A stretch of 61,324 nt of DNA from positions 1 through 61,324 of the forward strand of contig DASQJL010000032.1 of assembly GCA_035631035.1 (NCBI GenBank), written 5' to 3'. The DNA is from Candidatus Binatia bacterium (GTDB lineage: Bacteria; Eisenbacteria; RBG-16-71-46; SZUA-252). The notes beneath the pieces were generated by a model that saw only the letters and a program-made list of their open reading frames with translations, was not told the DNA's origin and searched no databases. Made by a program: the position numbers and the translations under genes. Shown in pieces: positions 27,130 through 35,717 of this stretch (its first letter is position 1; each line of letters begins with the position of its first letter).

Positions 27130-27843
27130 TTAGAGCGCGCCGATCAGGTCGAGCAGGCGGAGTCGCCAGACCATCCATGCCGCCTCGTGGACGATGCGGC
27201 GCGACATCTTCGACTCGCCCGCCTTCCGGTCCACGAACACGATCGGGATCTCGCGGATCCGGAACCCCTTCCGCCACGCCTTGAAGGTGATCTCGATCTG
27301 GAACGCGTAGCCGTCGGAGCGCACGCGGCTCCAGTCGATCGATTCCAGCACGCGCCGCCGAAAGCACTTGAAGCCGCCGGTCAGGTCCTTCACGCGCATG
27401 CCGGTGATGATCCGGCTGTAGACGTTGGCGGAGTAGGAGAGGATGAGCCGCTTGATCGGCCAGTTCACGACGGTGACGCCGTTCAGGTAGCGCGACCCGA
27501 GGACCAGGTCGGCGTTCTCCAGCTCGTGCAGGAAGACCGGGAGGCTCTCGGGGTTGTGCGAGAAGTCCGCGTCCATCTCGAACACGGCCTCGTAGTCGCG
27601 CTCGAGCGCGTAGCGGAAGCCCGCGACGTAGGCCGAGCCCAGCCCCTGCTTTCCCGCGCGGTGCATCACGTGCACACGCGGGTCGCTCGCGGACGCCTGG
27701 TCGGCGATCGCCCCCGTCCCGTCCGGCGAGTTGTCGTCCACGATCAGGACCTCGCACTGGGGCACGTAGGCGAAGATGCGCTCGAGCAGCGCCACCACGT
27801 TTTCCTTCTCGTTGTAGGTGGGGACGATGACCAGGGCCTTCAC
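27130..27843 (-). CDS. Polyprenol-phosphate mannose synthase-like GT2 (DPM1-like)
   Basis: 237 residues. ALVIVPTYNEKENV, LIVDDNSPDGT, EMDADFSHNPE (the DAD metal site) and GSRYLNGVTVVNWPIKR plus DLTGGFKCFRR are the standard DPM1 motifs. The enzyme would move mannose or a similar sugar from its nucleotide to polyprenyl phosphate on the cytoplasmic face, supplying donors for GT-C transferases. There are no membrane helices, as in the soluble DPM1 class. The GTG at 27843 overlaps the stop of the YfhO-like gene, a candidate user of its product. Confidence 0.93.
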   Translation of the reverse strand: MKALVIVPTYNEKENVVALLERIFAYVPQCEVLIVDDNSPDGTGAIADQASASDPRVHVMHRAGKQGLGSAYVAGFRYALERDYEAVFEMDADFSHNPESLPVFLHELENADLVLGSRYLNGVTVVNWPIKRLILSYSANVYSRIITGMRVKDLTGGFKCFRRRVLESIDWSRVRSDGYAFQIEITFKAWRKGFRIREIPIVFVDRKAGESKMSRRIVHEAAWMVWRLRLLDLIGAL

Positions 27844-30266
27844 GCCGCCTCCCCCGGCGGGACGGGGGCGGCCACGCGCGCGCGCCGGCGCCCCAGGAAG
27901 AGCCCGGCGATCCCGAGCAGCATCGCGGCCGCGGCCGAGGCCAGCGAGATCCGGATCCCCGCCTGGAGCGAGGCGGGAAGGTAGCGGAGCCGGATCCGGT
28001 GGACGCCTGCCGGCACCTCGATGCCGCGCATCAGGTAGTTCACGCGCCGGACCTTCACCGGCGTTCCGTCGATCGTCGCGGTCCAGTCGGGATCCCACTG
28101 ATCCACCTGAACGAGGAGGCCGGGCGTGGAGGTGCTGACCATATAGTCGGACCCGTTCATGTCGTAGCGCAGGCGGATCACCGAATCGGGCGCGGCGGGC
28201 TCCGGCCACTTCGGGTAGGGCGGCGGGTCCTGCCACACCGCGTACTGGCCCGGCCCGAGCACCGGCGCCGTGCGCACCATGGCGAGCGCGGCCGATTCCC
28301 CCTTCACCGGGAAGACGCGATGCACCATGTAGGCGCGCGGAGCCGTCCCCTTCACCTCGTAGACCTTCACCGGGCCGTCGAGACGCAGGGTCAGGTCGGT
28401 CGTCGTGTCGGGGTAGTAGCCGTCGGTCAGGACGTACTTGATGTTCAGGAGCCGCACGATCCGGAGGTTGGCGATGCCGACCGTGTCCATGAAGGCCTGG
28501 TAGAGGCGCGGCTTCGCGGGGTGATAGCCCATGATCGACGCGATGCCGAACGCCGAGAAGCGGGTGTCGTCCCAGCGGAGCGGAAGCACCCGGAACTCGG
28601 TCGAGTCCTTCTTCAAGAACGCGATCTCGGGCGTCTCGGCGAAGTTCTGCGCGTATTCGTTCGCGCTCCCGATCTGGGGATCCATGATCTTCCGGTCGAT
28701 CCCCCAGAGGTCGACGGCCGCGACGCCGACGACGAGGAGCGCGGCCGCGGTGCGGGAGAGCCGCCCGCGCGCGTGCAGGGCCAGAACGAAGAAGGCGGCC
28801 GCGAGCAGGATTCCGGACTTGAGCGCGTCCAGCGTGGCCATGTCCAGGGCCTGGCGGGCCGTGTCCGGCGTGATGTAGTCGCGCGCTTTCGAGGCGGCGG
28901 CGAGGATCGACGGGCCGAGGAGCTGGAGCAGCACCACCGCGCCGACGCCGCCGGCACCCGCGAAGACGGCCCACCGCATCCAGCGGGCTCCGAAGTCGCC
29001 GGCGTCGCTCCCCTTCCGCTTCGCGGCGGCCGTGCCCCGCCCCCTCGCTCCCGGCGCGGGACGCGCCGGCGCCGCCGGCGCGCCGGGCTGGCCGAGGGCC
29101 GCGTCCAGCCCGAGCGCGGCCAGCACCGCGACCGCGAACTGGACCAGCACCAGGATCATCACGGGAACACGGAACTTGTTGAAGTAGGGCACGCGCTCGT
29201 AGAGGAGCTGGTAGAGCGGCGCGAAATGCTTCCCGAACGAGATCAGGAGCGCCACCGCGGCGAGAGCGACCCAGAAGCCGCGCATCGCCCCCCGCGCGCG
29301 CGCGGCGCCGTAGACGGCAAGCGCCAGCGGAACGATCCCCATGTAGTTCGGATAGTCGGTGAACGGCATCGTTCCCCAGTAGGTGCGCCCGCCGAACCCG
29401 AACATCGAGGGGATGACGAACGTGAGCATCTCCTTGGGATGGAACGACCACGACGTGGCGTACGCGAAGCCCGCGCCCGAGCCCTCGGCCGCGCTGCGGA
29501 TCGAGAGCTTCGCGTATTCGTGGACGGGCAGGTAGAGGAAGCAGCTCATCCCGAACCCCAGCCCGATCCCGACCGCCAGGCCGGCCAGCGCCCGCGCGGC
29601 GTCGCCGCCCCGGCGCGCGCGCGCCGCGGCGATCGCGAGGAAGAGCGCGTAGAGGCCGAGCGCGAGCCACGTGTAGAAGACGATCTGCACGTGGGAGCGC
29701 AGGAGCTGGAGGGCCGCAGCGAACGCGAACCCCGCCAGCGCGAGCAGCGAGCCGCGCCGGGCGAATCGGTCGTAGAGCAGGAACAGGAGCGGCAGGTACG
29801 CCGCGGTCATGATCTGGCTTCCGTGCCCGAACGCGCCCACCGCGACCAGGTTCGGCGTGAGGGCGAACGCCACCGCGCCGATCAGCGCCGCGTCGGGAGC
29901 GGCGCCGAGCGCGCGCGCGAGCAGCACCATCGCCACCGCGATGAGCAGGTAGTGGGCGAGCAGCCAGGTGAGGTCGGGGAAATGGAGCGCGGTGTTCAGG
30001 AAGCCGAAGACGGGGTCGAGCGGATAGACGTAGGGGACGAACGCCAGGCTCCCGAAGCTGGGCATGCCGAGGAACTGGAACGGATTCCAGAGCGCGTAGA
30101 CGTGGCGCGTCTTCAGCGCCTCCATCGCGAACTTGGAGAAGCCGGCCGGGGCCACCGAGTCGGGCGAGACGAAGACCTTCCCGAAGACGAGCGGATAGAA
30201 GAAGACGAGAACGATGGCCGACGCGATCGCCGCGGCCATGGCGGTGGAGAGTCCGGCGCGCTTCAC
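27840..30266 (-). CDS. YfhO-like multispan membrane protein, putative GT-C glycosyltransferase
   Basis: 808 residues. About twelve membrane segments fill the first two thirds, and a soluble C-terminal part with YMVHRVFPVKGESAAL and WTATIDGTPVKVRRVNYLMRG resembles the extracytoplasmic end of YfhO proteins; a last helix closes the protein. The loop after the first helix carries FVSPDSVAPAGFSKF and later HVYALWNPFQFLGMPSFG, in keeping with GT-C proteins that use polyprenyl-linked sugars. It is next to a polyprenol-phosphate mannose synthase-like gene. GTG start at 30266 overlaps the upstream stop. Confidence 0.82.
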   Translation of the reverse strand: MKRAGLSTAMAAAIASAIVLVFFYPLVFGKVFVSPDSVAPAGFSKFAMEALKTRHVYALWNPFQFLGMPSFGSLAFVPYVYPLDPVFGFLNTALHFPDLTWLLAHYLLIAVAMVLLARALGAAPDAALIGAVAFALTPNLVAVGAFGHGSQIMTAAYLPLLFLLYDRFARRGSLLALAGFAFAAALQLLRSHVQIVFYTWLALGLYALFLAIAAARARRGGDAARALAGLAVGIGLGFGMSCFLYLPVHEYAKLSIRSAAEGSGAGFAYATSWSFHPKEMLTFVIPSMFGFGGRTYWGTMPFTDYPNYMGIVPLALAVYGAARARGAMRGFWVALAAVALLISFGKHFAPLYQLLYERVPYFNKFRVPVMILVLVQFAVAVLAALGLDAALGQPGAPAAPARPAPGARGRGTAAAKRKGSDAGDFGARWMRWAVFAGAGGVGAVVLLQLLGPSILAAASKARDYITPDTARQALDMATLDALKSGILLAAAFFVLALHARGRLSRTAAALLVVGVAAVDLWGIDRKIMDPQIGSANEYAQNFAETPEIAFLKKDSTEFRVLPLRWDDTRFSAFGIASIMGYHPAKPRLYQAFMDTVGIANLRIVRLLNIKYVLTDGYYPDTTTDLTLRLDGPVKVYEVKGTAPRAYMVHRVFPVKGESAALAMVRTAPVLGPGQYAVWQDPPPYPKWPEPAAPDSVIRLRYDMNGSDYMVSTSTPGLLVQVDQWDPDWTATIDGTPVKVRRVNYLMRGIEVPAGVHRIRLRYLPASLQAGIRISLASAAAAMLLGIAGLFLGRRRARVAAPVPPGEAA

Positions 30267-31402
30267 GCCGCGTCCTCCAGGCAGACCGACGCGAAGCGCC
30301 GGGCGATGGCGTCCCAGTCGTGGCGGCGCGCGAACGCGAGGAGCCCGGCCCGGTCGGGCGGCGCCGCCAGCAGGGACCGCGCCTCGGCGATGAAGGCCTC
30401 CGCCGTATCCGCCACGCGAGCCGCGCCGTCCCACGCGTCCACCTCGTCGGTGAAGCGGGTGGCCACGCACGGGACGCCCGCGGCCGCGTACTCGTATAGC
30501 TTCACCGGATTCACCGCCTCGGTGAGCGGCGTGCGCCGGAAGGGGATCAGCCCGACCCGGAACGCGCGCACGATGCCGGGCACCTGGTCGTAGGGCTTGG
30601 GTCCGGTCCAGTGGAGGTTCGCGTTCTCGCGCGCCGCGCGCGCGAGCGCCGCGGCGGTCTCGGGGTGCGCGGGACCCACCAGGACGACGCGCGCCTCGGG
30701 ACAGGCGCGCGCGAGCGCGGCCACCAGCGGCACGTCGAGCCAGGAGTGGAGGGAGCCGACATAGCCCAGCACCGGGGCGGCGGGGTCTCCGGGCAACGAC
30801 GCCGGCGCGACCCGGTCGGGATCGAAGCGCGCCGCCTCGACGCCGTTGCCGATGAGCGTCGCCGCGCGCGCGCCCGCCGCGGTCGCCAGCGATTCCAGCG
30901 CGTGCGACGTCACGATGACGCGGTCGGCGCGGCGCAGGAGACGCTCCCAGCGCGGCACGAGCCGCGGTGGAACGGGAGCGAAGTGGAGCGGCGCGTCGAT
31001 CATGTCGTAGACCACCCGGTCGGGGCGGAGCGCGTCCAGGAACGGCTCGGCCATGAAGTTCTGGACCAGCGCCAGCCGCTTCCGGGAACCGTCACGAAGC
31101 CCGAGCGCGCCGAGCCTCTGGAGCTGGAAGAATCCCTCCGCGAGCGGGGACGACCCGACGGCGTACGCCGCGCGGCGCAGGCCGTGGGACCGGGCGTGCA
31201 GCGGAAGGAACGGAAAGGAGACGCGGCGCACGCGGGGAGCGGCGTCGGCGGGGCGCATCGCGCCGCGGTGGCCGAGCGTCCAGGGCTCGACGAACAGGAC
31301 GCGCGCCCGCTCGGGAAAACGGGTCGCGAGCTGCTGAGGACGCTGCCAGAGAGCCGACCAGGGAATGTCACTGAGCCACACGACGTCCCAATCGGGACGC
31401 AC
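30263..31402 (-). CDS. GT1/GT4-like glycosyltransferase (TuaH-like)
   Basis: 379 residues from the start I chose. It shows DVVWLSDIPWSALWQRPQQLA at the N-terminus, VVYDMIDAPLHFAPVP, VIVTSHALESLA, GNGVEAARFDPDR, VLGYVGSLHSWLD and NPVKLYEYAAAGVPCVAT, the layout of TuaH-like GT-B enzymes. An ATG exists at 31429, but the promoter at 31431-31460 would start transcription at about 31424, inside that frame; the GTG at 31402 has a GGAGG site 5 bases upstream. First gene of glycan cluster 1. Confidence 0.85.
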   Translation of the reverse strand: MRPDWDVVWLSDIPWSALWQRPQQLATRFPERARVLFVEPWTLGHRGAMRPADAAPRVRRVSFPFLPLHARSHGLRRAAYAVGSSPLAEGFFQLQRLGALGLRDGSRKRLALVQNFMAEPFLDALRPDRVVYDMIDAPLHFAPVPPRLVPRWERLLRRADRVIVTSHALESLATAAGARAATLIGNGVEAARFDPDRVAPASLPGDPAAPVLGYVGSLHSWLDVPLVAALARACPEARVVLVGPAHPETAAALARAARENANLHWTGPKPYDQVPGIVRAFRVGLIPFRRTPLTEAVNPVKLYEYAAAGVPCVATRFTDEVDAWDGAARVADTAEAFIAEARSLLAAPPDRAGLLAFARRHDWDAIARRFASVCLEDAA

Positions 31403-31430
31403 GGCTGCCTCCGGGGTCGCGCACCTCATA

Positions 31431-31460
31431 AGCGTATCCGTCCTCGCAACATCATGTCAA
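31431..31460 (-). promoter_or_regulatory. Promoter of glycan cluster 1
   Basis: On the minus strand TTGACA (31460-31455) and TACGCT (31436-31431) are 18 bp apart. The predicted start is near 31424 and supports the GTG at 31402 as start codon of the first gene. Confidence 0.78.
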
Positions 31461-31475
31461 GTCGCAGGATGCGAC
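31461..31475. promoter_or_regulatory. Inverted repeat between divergent promoters
   Basis: GTCGCA-GGA-TGCGAC, a perfect 6-bp dyad around 3 bases, directly abuts the -35 box of the minus-strand promoter and lies about 27 bp before the -35 of the plus-strand promoter. It could be an operator for either unit; no regulator is identifiable. Confidence 0.4.
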
Positions 31476-31501
31476 GAATCGTCCAGCCCCCTTCCGAGTC
31501 G

Positions 31502-31530
31502 TTGACCGCTCCGCACCGCTCCCGTAGCTT
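31502..31530 (+). promoter_or_regulatory. Promoter of the divergent GT4 gene, apparently leaderless
   Basis: TTGACC (31502-31507) and TAGCTT (31525-31530) are 17 bp apart. The ATG at 31537 is only 6 bases after the -10 box, so transcription would start at or next to the start codon, giving a leaderless message. Confidence 0.65.
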
Positions 31531-31536
31531 CCGGCG

Positions 31537-32670
31537 ATGAATCGCCCGCTCCGCGTCGCGATCGATCTCCGCCCGCTCGCCCTCGATTCCGGCGGCGGCG
31601 TCGGCCTCCTGATCGCCCAGATCGTCGAAGAGCTCGCGGGGCGGAACGTCGCCTTCACGGGCATCGCCGATCGCGAGCTGCCCCCGGGGAAGGTCCCCGC
31701 CGCGATCCCCGTCTGGACCGCGGCCGGGACGGGCGGGCGGATCCGCTGGGAGTCGTTCGCCCTCCCCGGCGTCCTGCGCGGCATCGATCCCGCGCCCGAC
31801 CTCTTCCATGCGACCTGGAACCACGGCGTGCCCGCGGGACTCCCCTTCCCCTCGCTCCTCTCCCTGCACGACCTGATCCCGTGGCGCGCGCCGCGCTACG
31901 TCCCCTGGCCCCGGCCCGCGTGGCTGCATCGCGCGCTCTACCGCCGGGCCGTGCGAACCTCCGCCGGCGCCGCGGCGCGCATCGTCACGCTGAGCGAGGC
32001 GAGCCGGCGCGACATCGAGTCCGCGCTGCCCGAGACGCGCGCGAAGATCGAGGTGGTCCCCTGCGCCGTGCCGCGCGGCTTCTCCGCTCCGCCTCCCGAG
32101 GCGGTGGCCGCGCAGCACGCGCGCTTCGGCGGACCCTACTGGCTGTATCTCGGCGGGTTCGATCCCCGCAAGGGGGTGGACACCCTTCTCGACGCACTGC
32201 TTTCGCTCGAGGCGGGAGGCGAAGCTCTCCCCCCGGTCGTGCTCGCGGGCGCCCTGCGCGGCGACGCGCGCGCGCTCAAGGGCCGCGCCGCGCCGCTGGG
32301 CGCCCGGATCCACTTTCCCGGCTTCGTCCCCGACGCCGACCTGCCCGCGCTCTACGCCGGCGCGGCGCTCTTCCTCTACCCGTCGCGCGCCGAGGGGTTC
32401 GGCATCCCGCCGCTCCTCGCCATGGCCTCGGGCGTCCCGGTCGTGGCGGCCGACTCCGGCGCGGTCACCGAGACGCTGGGGGGGGCCGGCATCGTCGTGC
32501 CCCCGGGCGACGCCGCGGCGCTCGCGGCGGCGCTCCGGGCCATCCTTCGCGATCCGGATCCGCTCAGCGACCTTCGCGCGCGCGGACGCGCACGCGCCGC
32601 CGCGTTCACCGTGGACGCGCTGGCCTCGCGAATGCGAGCGGCGTACGAGCGCGCGGCGTCCCGCCCATGA
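31537..32670 (+). CDS. GT4-family glycosyltransferase
   Basis: 377 residues and the only plus-strand gene of the glycan region. VAIDLRPLALDSGGGVG opens the N-terminal half, followed by SLHDLIPWRAPRYVPW and VTLSEASRRDIE. The donor half shows YLGGFDPRKGVDTLLDAL, then FLYPSRAEGFGIPPLLAMASG with the EX7E Glu pair and PVVAADSGAVTETLGGAG. This pattern is close to mannosyl- and rhamnosyl-transferases of O-antigen loci. No ribosome site precedes the ATG, as expected for a leaderless start. Its 3' end overlaps the convergent GT2 gene by 65 bp. Confidence 0.9.
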   Translation: MNRPLRVAIDLRPLALDSGGGVGLLIAQIVEELAGRNVAFTGIADRELPPGKVPAAIPVWTAAGTGGRIRWESFALPGVLRGIDPAPDLFHATWNHGVPAGLPFPSLLSLHDLIPWRAPRYVPWPRPAWLHRALYRRAVRTSAGAAARIVTLSEASRRDIESALPETRAKIEVVPCAVPRGFSAPPPEAVAAQHARFGGPYWLYLGGFDPRKGVDTLLDALLSLEAGGEALPPVVLAGALRGDARALKGRAAPLGARIHFPGFVPDADLPALYAGAALFLYPSRAEGFGIPPLLAMASGVPVVAADSGAVTETLGGAGIVVPPGDAAALAAALRAILRDPDPLSDLRARGRARAAAFTVDALASRMRAAYERAASRP

Positions 32671-33565
32671 GGATGGCGGTGAAGTCGCGAAATCCCAGCA
32701 AGAGCGCCCCCGCGCTGGCCCGGTCGCCCGCCACGAGCGCGCGCGCGAAGAGGACGGCGGTCCACCCCGCGTAGGCGAGCCAGGCGAGCGGCCGCTCCCA
32801 GAGGGCCGCGTGGCGGGAGAGATAGAGCGCGCCGCTCCGAAGCCGGAAGTAGGCCTTGAGCGGCGTGAGGCCGCCCCCGCTGGTGACCGACACGTGGTGC
32901 CACCCGCGCGCGGCGGGCTCGTACCAGAGCACGAAGCCCGCCTTCCGCGCGCGCGCCGACCAGTCGACGTCCTCGACGTAGATCACGTACGACTCGTCCA
33001 GGAGGCCGGTCCGCTCGAGCGCGCTGCGCGAGAGGAGCGCGGCCGCGCCGGAGACGTAATCCACGGGACGCGGTCCGTCCCCCGATCCGATCAGGGCGTC
33101 GTCCTTCTTCCCCAGCCCGCGATGGCGGATCAGGGCGAAGCCGCGCGACACGATGCCGCCCGCGAACCAGACCCGGTCGGCAGGCTCGAAGGTGAAGAGC
33201 TTGGGACTGACCGCGCCGCGCCGCGGGTCGGCCTCGAGGGCCGCGGCCATCGCGCCCAGGGCGCCCCGCTCCAGGACGAGATCGTTGTTCACGAGGAGCA
33301 CCGACGCGGCGCCCCCCTCGAGCGCGAGCGCCAGCCCCGCGTTCACGCCTCCCGCAAACCAGCGGTTCTCCCCCAGGGCGAGGATGTCGACCTGGGGAAA
33401 CTCCGCGCGCGCGCGATCGGGGGTGCCGTCGGGAGAGCCGTTGTCCACGAGCAGGACGCGGTCGGCGGGCGGGTCGAGGGCGAGCAGCGCGCGCAGGCAC
33501 TCGCGGGTGTACTCGTACTCGCCGAAGGCGAGAACGACGGCCCAGACCGGGCGCGCGCCGCTCAC
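32606..33565 (-). CDS. GT2-family glycosyltransferase (rhamnosyltransferase-like)
   Basis: 319 residues, GT-A fold. AVVLAFGEYEYTRECLRALL, VLLVDNGSPDGT, WFAGGVNAGLALAL, VLLVNNDLVLERGAL (the metal site appears as NND) and YVIYVEDVDWSARARKAGF are typical of WbbL-like rhamnosyltransferases. One C-terminal hydrophobic stretch (LAYAGWTAVLFARALVA) may touch the membrane. The GTG at 33565 overlaps the upstream stop as GTGA. Last gene of the long minus-strand run that begins at ribD; its tail is antisense to the end of the plus-strand GT4 gene. Confidence 0.88.
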   Translation of the reverse strand: MSGARPVWAVVLAFGEYEYTRECLRALLALDPPADRVLLVDNGSPDGTPDRARAEFPQVDILALGENRWFAGGVNAGLALALEGGAASVLLVNNDLVLERGALGAMAAALEADPRRGAVSPKLFTFEPADRVWFAGGIVSRGFALIRHRGLGKKDDALIGSGDGPRPVDYVSGAAALLSRSALERTGLLDESYVIYVEDVDWSARARKAGFVLWYEPAARGWHHVSVTSGGGLTPLKAYFRLRSGALYLSRHAALWERPLAWLAYAGWTAVLFARALVAGDRASAGALLLGFRDFTAILMGGTPRARTPLAFARPARPR

Positions 33566-34701
33566 CGGCACGCCGACCCCAGCTCGATCAGCGCCTCGAC
33601 CAGCGCCTCCCACGTGAACCGCCCCCGAGCCTGCGCGACGCCTTCGCGCAGGCGCGGCGCCAACCCCTCGTCGAAGTAGCGCTCGATGGCGCGCGCGAGC
33701 GCCGGGGGATCGCCCGGAGGCACGAGAAGCCCGGTCACCCCCTCCTCCACCACTTCCTCCAGTCCGCCCGTGCGGGTCGCGATCACCGGGGTCCCCCCGC
33801 CGAAGGCGACCTGCGCGATCCCCGATCCGGTCGCCTCGCGATACGGAAGCGCCACCACGTCCGCCGCGGCCACGTACGCCGCCACCTCCTCGTTGGCGAC
33901 GTAGCGGTCCACGACGCGCACCTTGCCGCGGAGCGCGGGATGGGCGAGCGCCTGGGCGTAGCGCTCGCGCGGCTCGTAGAACTCCCCCACCACGTAGAGA
34001 AGATCCCAGGCGTCGGGCCGCGCCAGGGCGAGCGCCGCGAGCAGATCGGCGAGCCCCTTGTACGGGCGCACGTAGCCGAAGAAGAGGATCGTCCGCCCGC
34101 GCGCCTCCAGCGCGGCGCGCGCCCGCTCGCGGTCGGGAGCCCCCGCGTGGAACACCTCGTACGAGGGATGCGGATGCACCCGGACGGGGCGGCTTCCCGC
34201 GTAGCGCTCCAGCCGCTTCGCCTCGGAGCGCGCGTGCACCAGGAACCCGTCCGCCGCGCCCAGTCCGTAGGCCGCGAGCGCGCGCATCCCCGGCGCCGCC
34301 TCGTGCGGCTCCACGTTGTGGCACAGGAAGACGCGCTTGGGCGCCGAGGCGCCCCGGGGACGCGCCGCGCGCGCCGCCGTTCCGAGCGAGGGACCGAAGA
34401 AGGGGTGCCACCAGGGCACCACGAGGAGATCGGCCGCCATCGCGCGGATCCGCCGCCCGGCGCGGAGCCAGGTCCAGGGGAGCAGGCTGTCCACGACGCG
34501 ATCCGCGGGGACGGGCGGAGCGATCGCCTCCCCGCTCGCGTCGAACTGCGTCGCGCCCGGAAAGAGGAAGCCGGGGTACAGGCGCGTGAACGAAATCATC
34601 GCGACGTCATGGCGCGCCGCGAAGGCGCGGGCGAGAAGCGTCGTGTAGTGGGCGATGCCGCCGCGATAGGGGTGCGTCGGGCCGAGGAGCGCGATCTTCA
34701 C
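33562..34701 (-). CDS. GT4-family glycosyltransferase
   Basis: 379 residues. MKIALLGPTHPYRGGIAHYTT, LCHNVEPHEA, GFLVHARSEAKRLE, ILFFGYVRPYKGLADLLAAL, VALPYREATGSGIAQVAFGGG and VIATRTGGLEEVVEEGVTG define a GT4 enzyme. The REATGSG segment replaces the more usual E-x-x-G-x-P form of the donor Glu motif. The GTG start at 34701 is 36 bp after the preceding gene. Likely surface-glycan sugar transfer; specificity cannot be read. Confidence 0.88.
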   Translation of the reverse strand: MKIALLGPTHPYRGGIAHYTTLLARAFAARHDVAMISFTRLYPGFLFPGATQFDASGEAIAPPVPADRVVDSLLPWTWLRAGRRIRAMAADLLVVPWWHPFFGPSLGTAARAARPRGASAPKRVFLCHNVEPHEAAPGMRALAAYGLGAADGFLVHARSEAKRLERYAGSRPVRVHPHPSYEVFHAGAPDRERARAALEARGRTILFFGYVRPYKGLADLLAALALARPDAWDLLYVVGEFYEPRERYAQALAHPALRGKVRVVDRYVANEEVAAYVAAADVVALPYREATGSGIAQVAFGGGTPVIATRTGGLEEVVEEGVTGLLVPPGDPPALARAIERYFDEGLAPRLREGVAQARGRFTWEALVEALIELGSACR

Positions 34702-34737
34702 GCGGCCGCCGGCGGCGCGGGCGCGCCCGCGCCGGAT

Positions 34738-35700
34738 CTAGATCCGCTCCCGAATCGCGTACTCCGGCTCCGTCGTGCGGGTGCCCGCGATCAGCTCGCC
34801 CAGGAAGCCAAGCGAGAGGAACTGGATCCCGAGCACGATGAAGACGAGCCCGAGCACCAGCGAGGGGCGGAGGCGGAGCGGCTCGCCCAGCACCACCGGC
34901 CAGGCGGCCCAGACCGTGAAGAGGAAGCCGAGCATCGCCACGCCGATCCCCATCCGGCCGAAGACGTGGAGCGGACGCGTCGAGCTGGTGGTGAGGAACA
35001 TGACCGACAGGAGATCGAGGAATCCGTTCACGAAGCGCGCCGGACCGAACTTGGTCTTGCCGTGTCGGCGCTTGTGGTGGACGACGGGCAGCTCCCCGAT
35101 CGTGTATCCGTTCCAGTGGGCGAGCACCGGGATGAACCGGTGCAGCTCGCCGCGCAGGCGGACCGACTTCGCGGCCTCCGCGCGGTAGGCCTTGAGCCCG
35201 CAGTTCATGTCATGGAGCGAGACGTGCGTCATGGCCGAGGTGACGCCGTTGAAGATCTTCGAGGGGATCGTCTTCGAGATCGGATCCTGGCGGTTCTGCT
35301 TCCACCCCGACACCAGGTCGTAGCCCTCGTCCAGCTTCCGGAGGAGCGGCCCGATCTCGGCGGAGTCGTCCTGAAGGTCCCCATCCATGGTGATGATGGA
35401 GCGGCCTCGCGCTTCGGCGAAGCCGACCGACAGCGCCGCGGACTTGCCGTAGTTGCGCCGGAAGCAGATGGCGCGCAGCCCGCGGTGTCGCGGCTTCAGG
35501 GCGCGCAGCCGCTCCGCCGTGCCGTCGCTCGATCCGTCGTCCACGACGAGGATCTCGGCCCGGAGGCCGAGCGGGCGGAGATCCGCCTCGAGCTTCTCGA
35601 GGAGCGGCTCCATGTTGTCGGCTTCGTTGTAGACCGGGATGAGCACGGTGAGGTCCGGGGCGCCGCCCCGATCGAGGTCGGAGCCCGCCGCGCCCGTCAT
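34738..35700 (-). CDS. ArnC/DPM1-like GT2 with two C-terminal membrane helices
   Basis: 320 residues. TVLIPVYNEADNMEPLL, LVVDDGSSDGTAERL, FRRNYGKSAALSVGF, ITMDGDLQDDSAEI and DMNCGLKAYRAE are standard for polyprenyl-phosphate glycosyltransferases of the DPM1/ArnC/GtrB type, and the two helices near residues 255-310 fit the membrane-bound GtrB/ArnC class. It would make a polyprenyl-phosphate sugar for a GT-C enzyme, plausibly the DUF2723 protein in this operon. I chose the ATG at 35700, 17 bp after the epimerase stop, with GGAG upstream. Confidence 0.9.
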   Translation of the reverse strand: MTGAAGSDLDRGGAPDLTVLIPVYNEADNMEPLLEKLEADLRPLGLRAEILVVDDGSSDGTAERLRALKPRHRGLRAICFRRNYGKSAALSVGFAEARGRSIITMDGDLQDDSAEIGPLLRKLDEGYDLVSGWKQNRQDPISKTIPSKIFNGVTSAMTHVSLHDMNCGLKAYRAEAAKSVRLRGELHRFIPVLAHWNGYTIGELPVVHHKRRHGKTKFGPARFVNGFLDLLSVMFLTTSSTRPLHVFGRMGIGVAMLGFLFTVWAAWPVVLGEPLRLRPSLVLGLVFIVLGIQFLSLGFLGELIAGTRTTEPEYAIRERI

Positions 35701-35717
35701 CGCCGGTGCCGCTCCGG

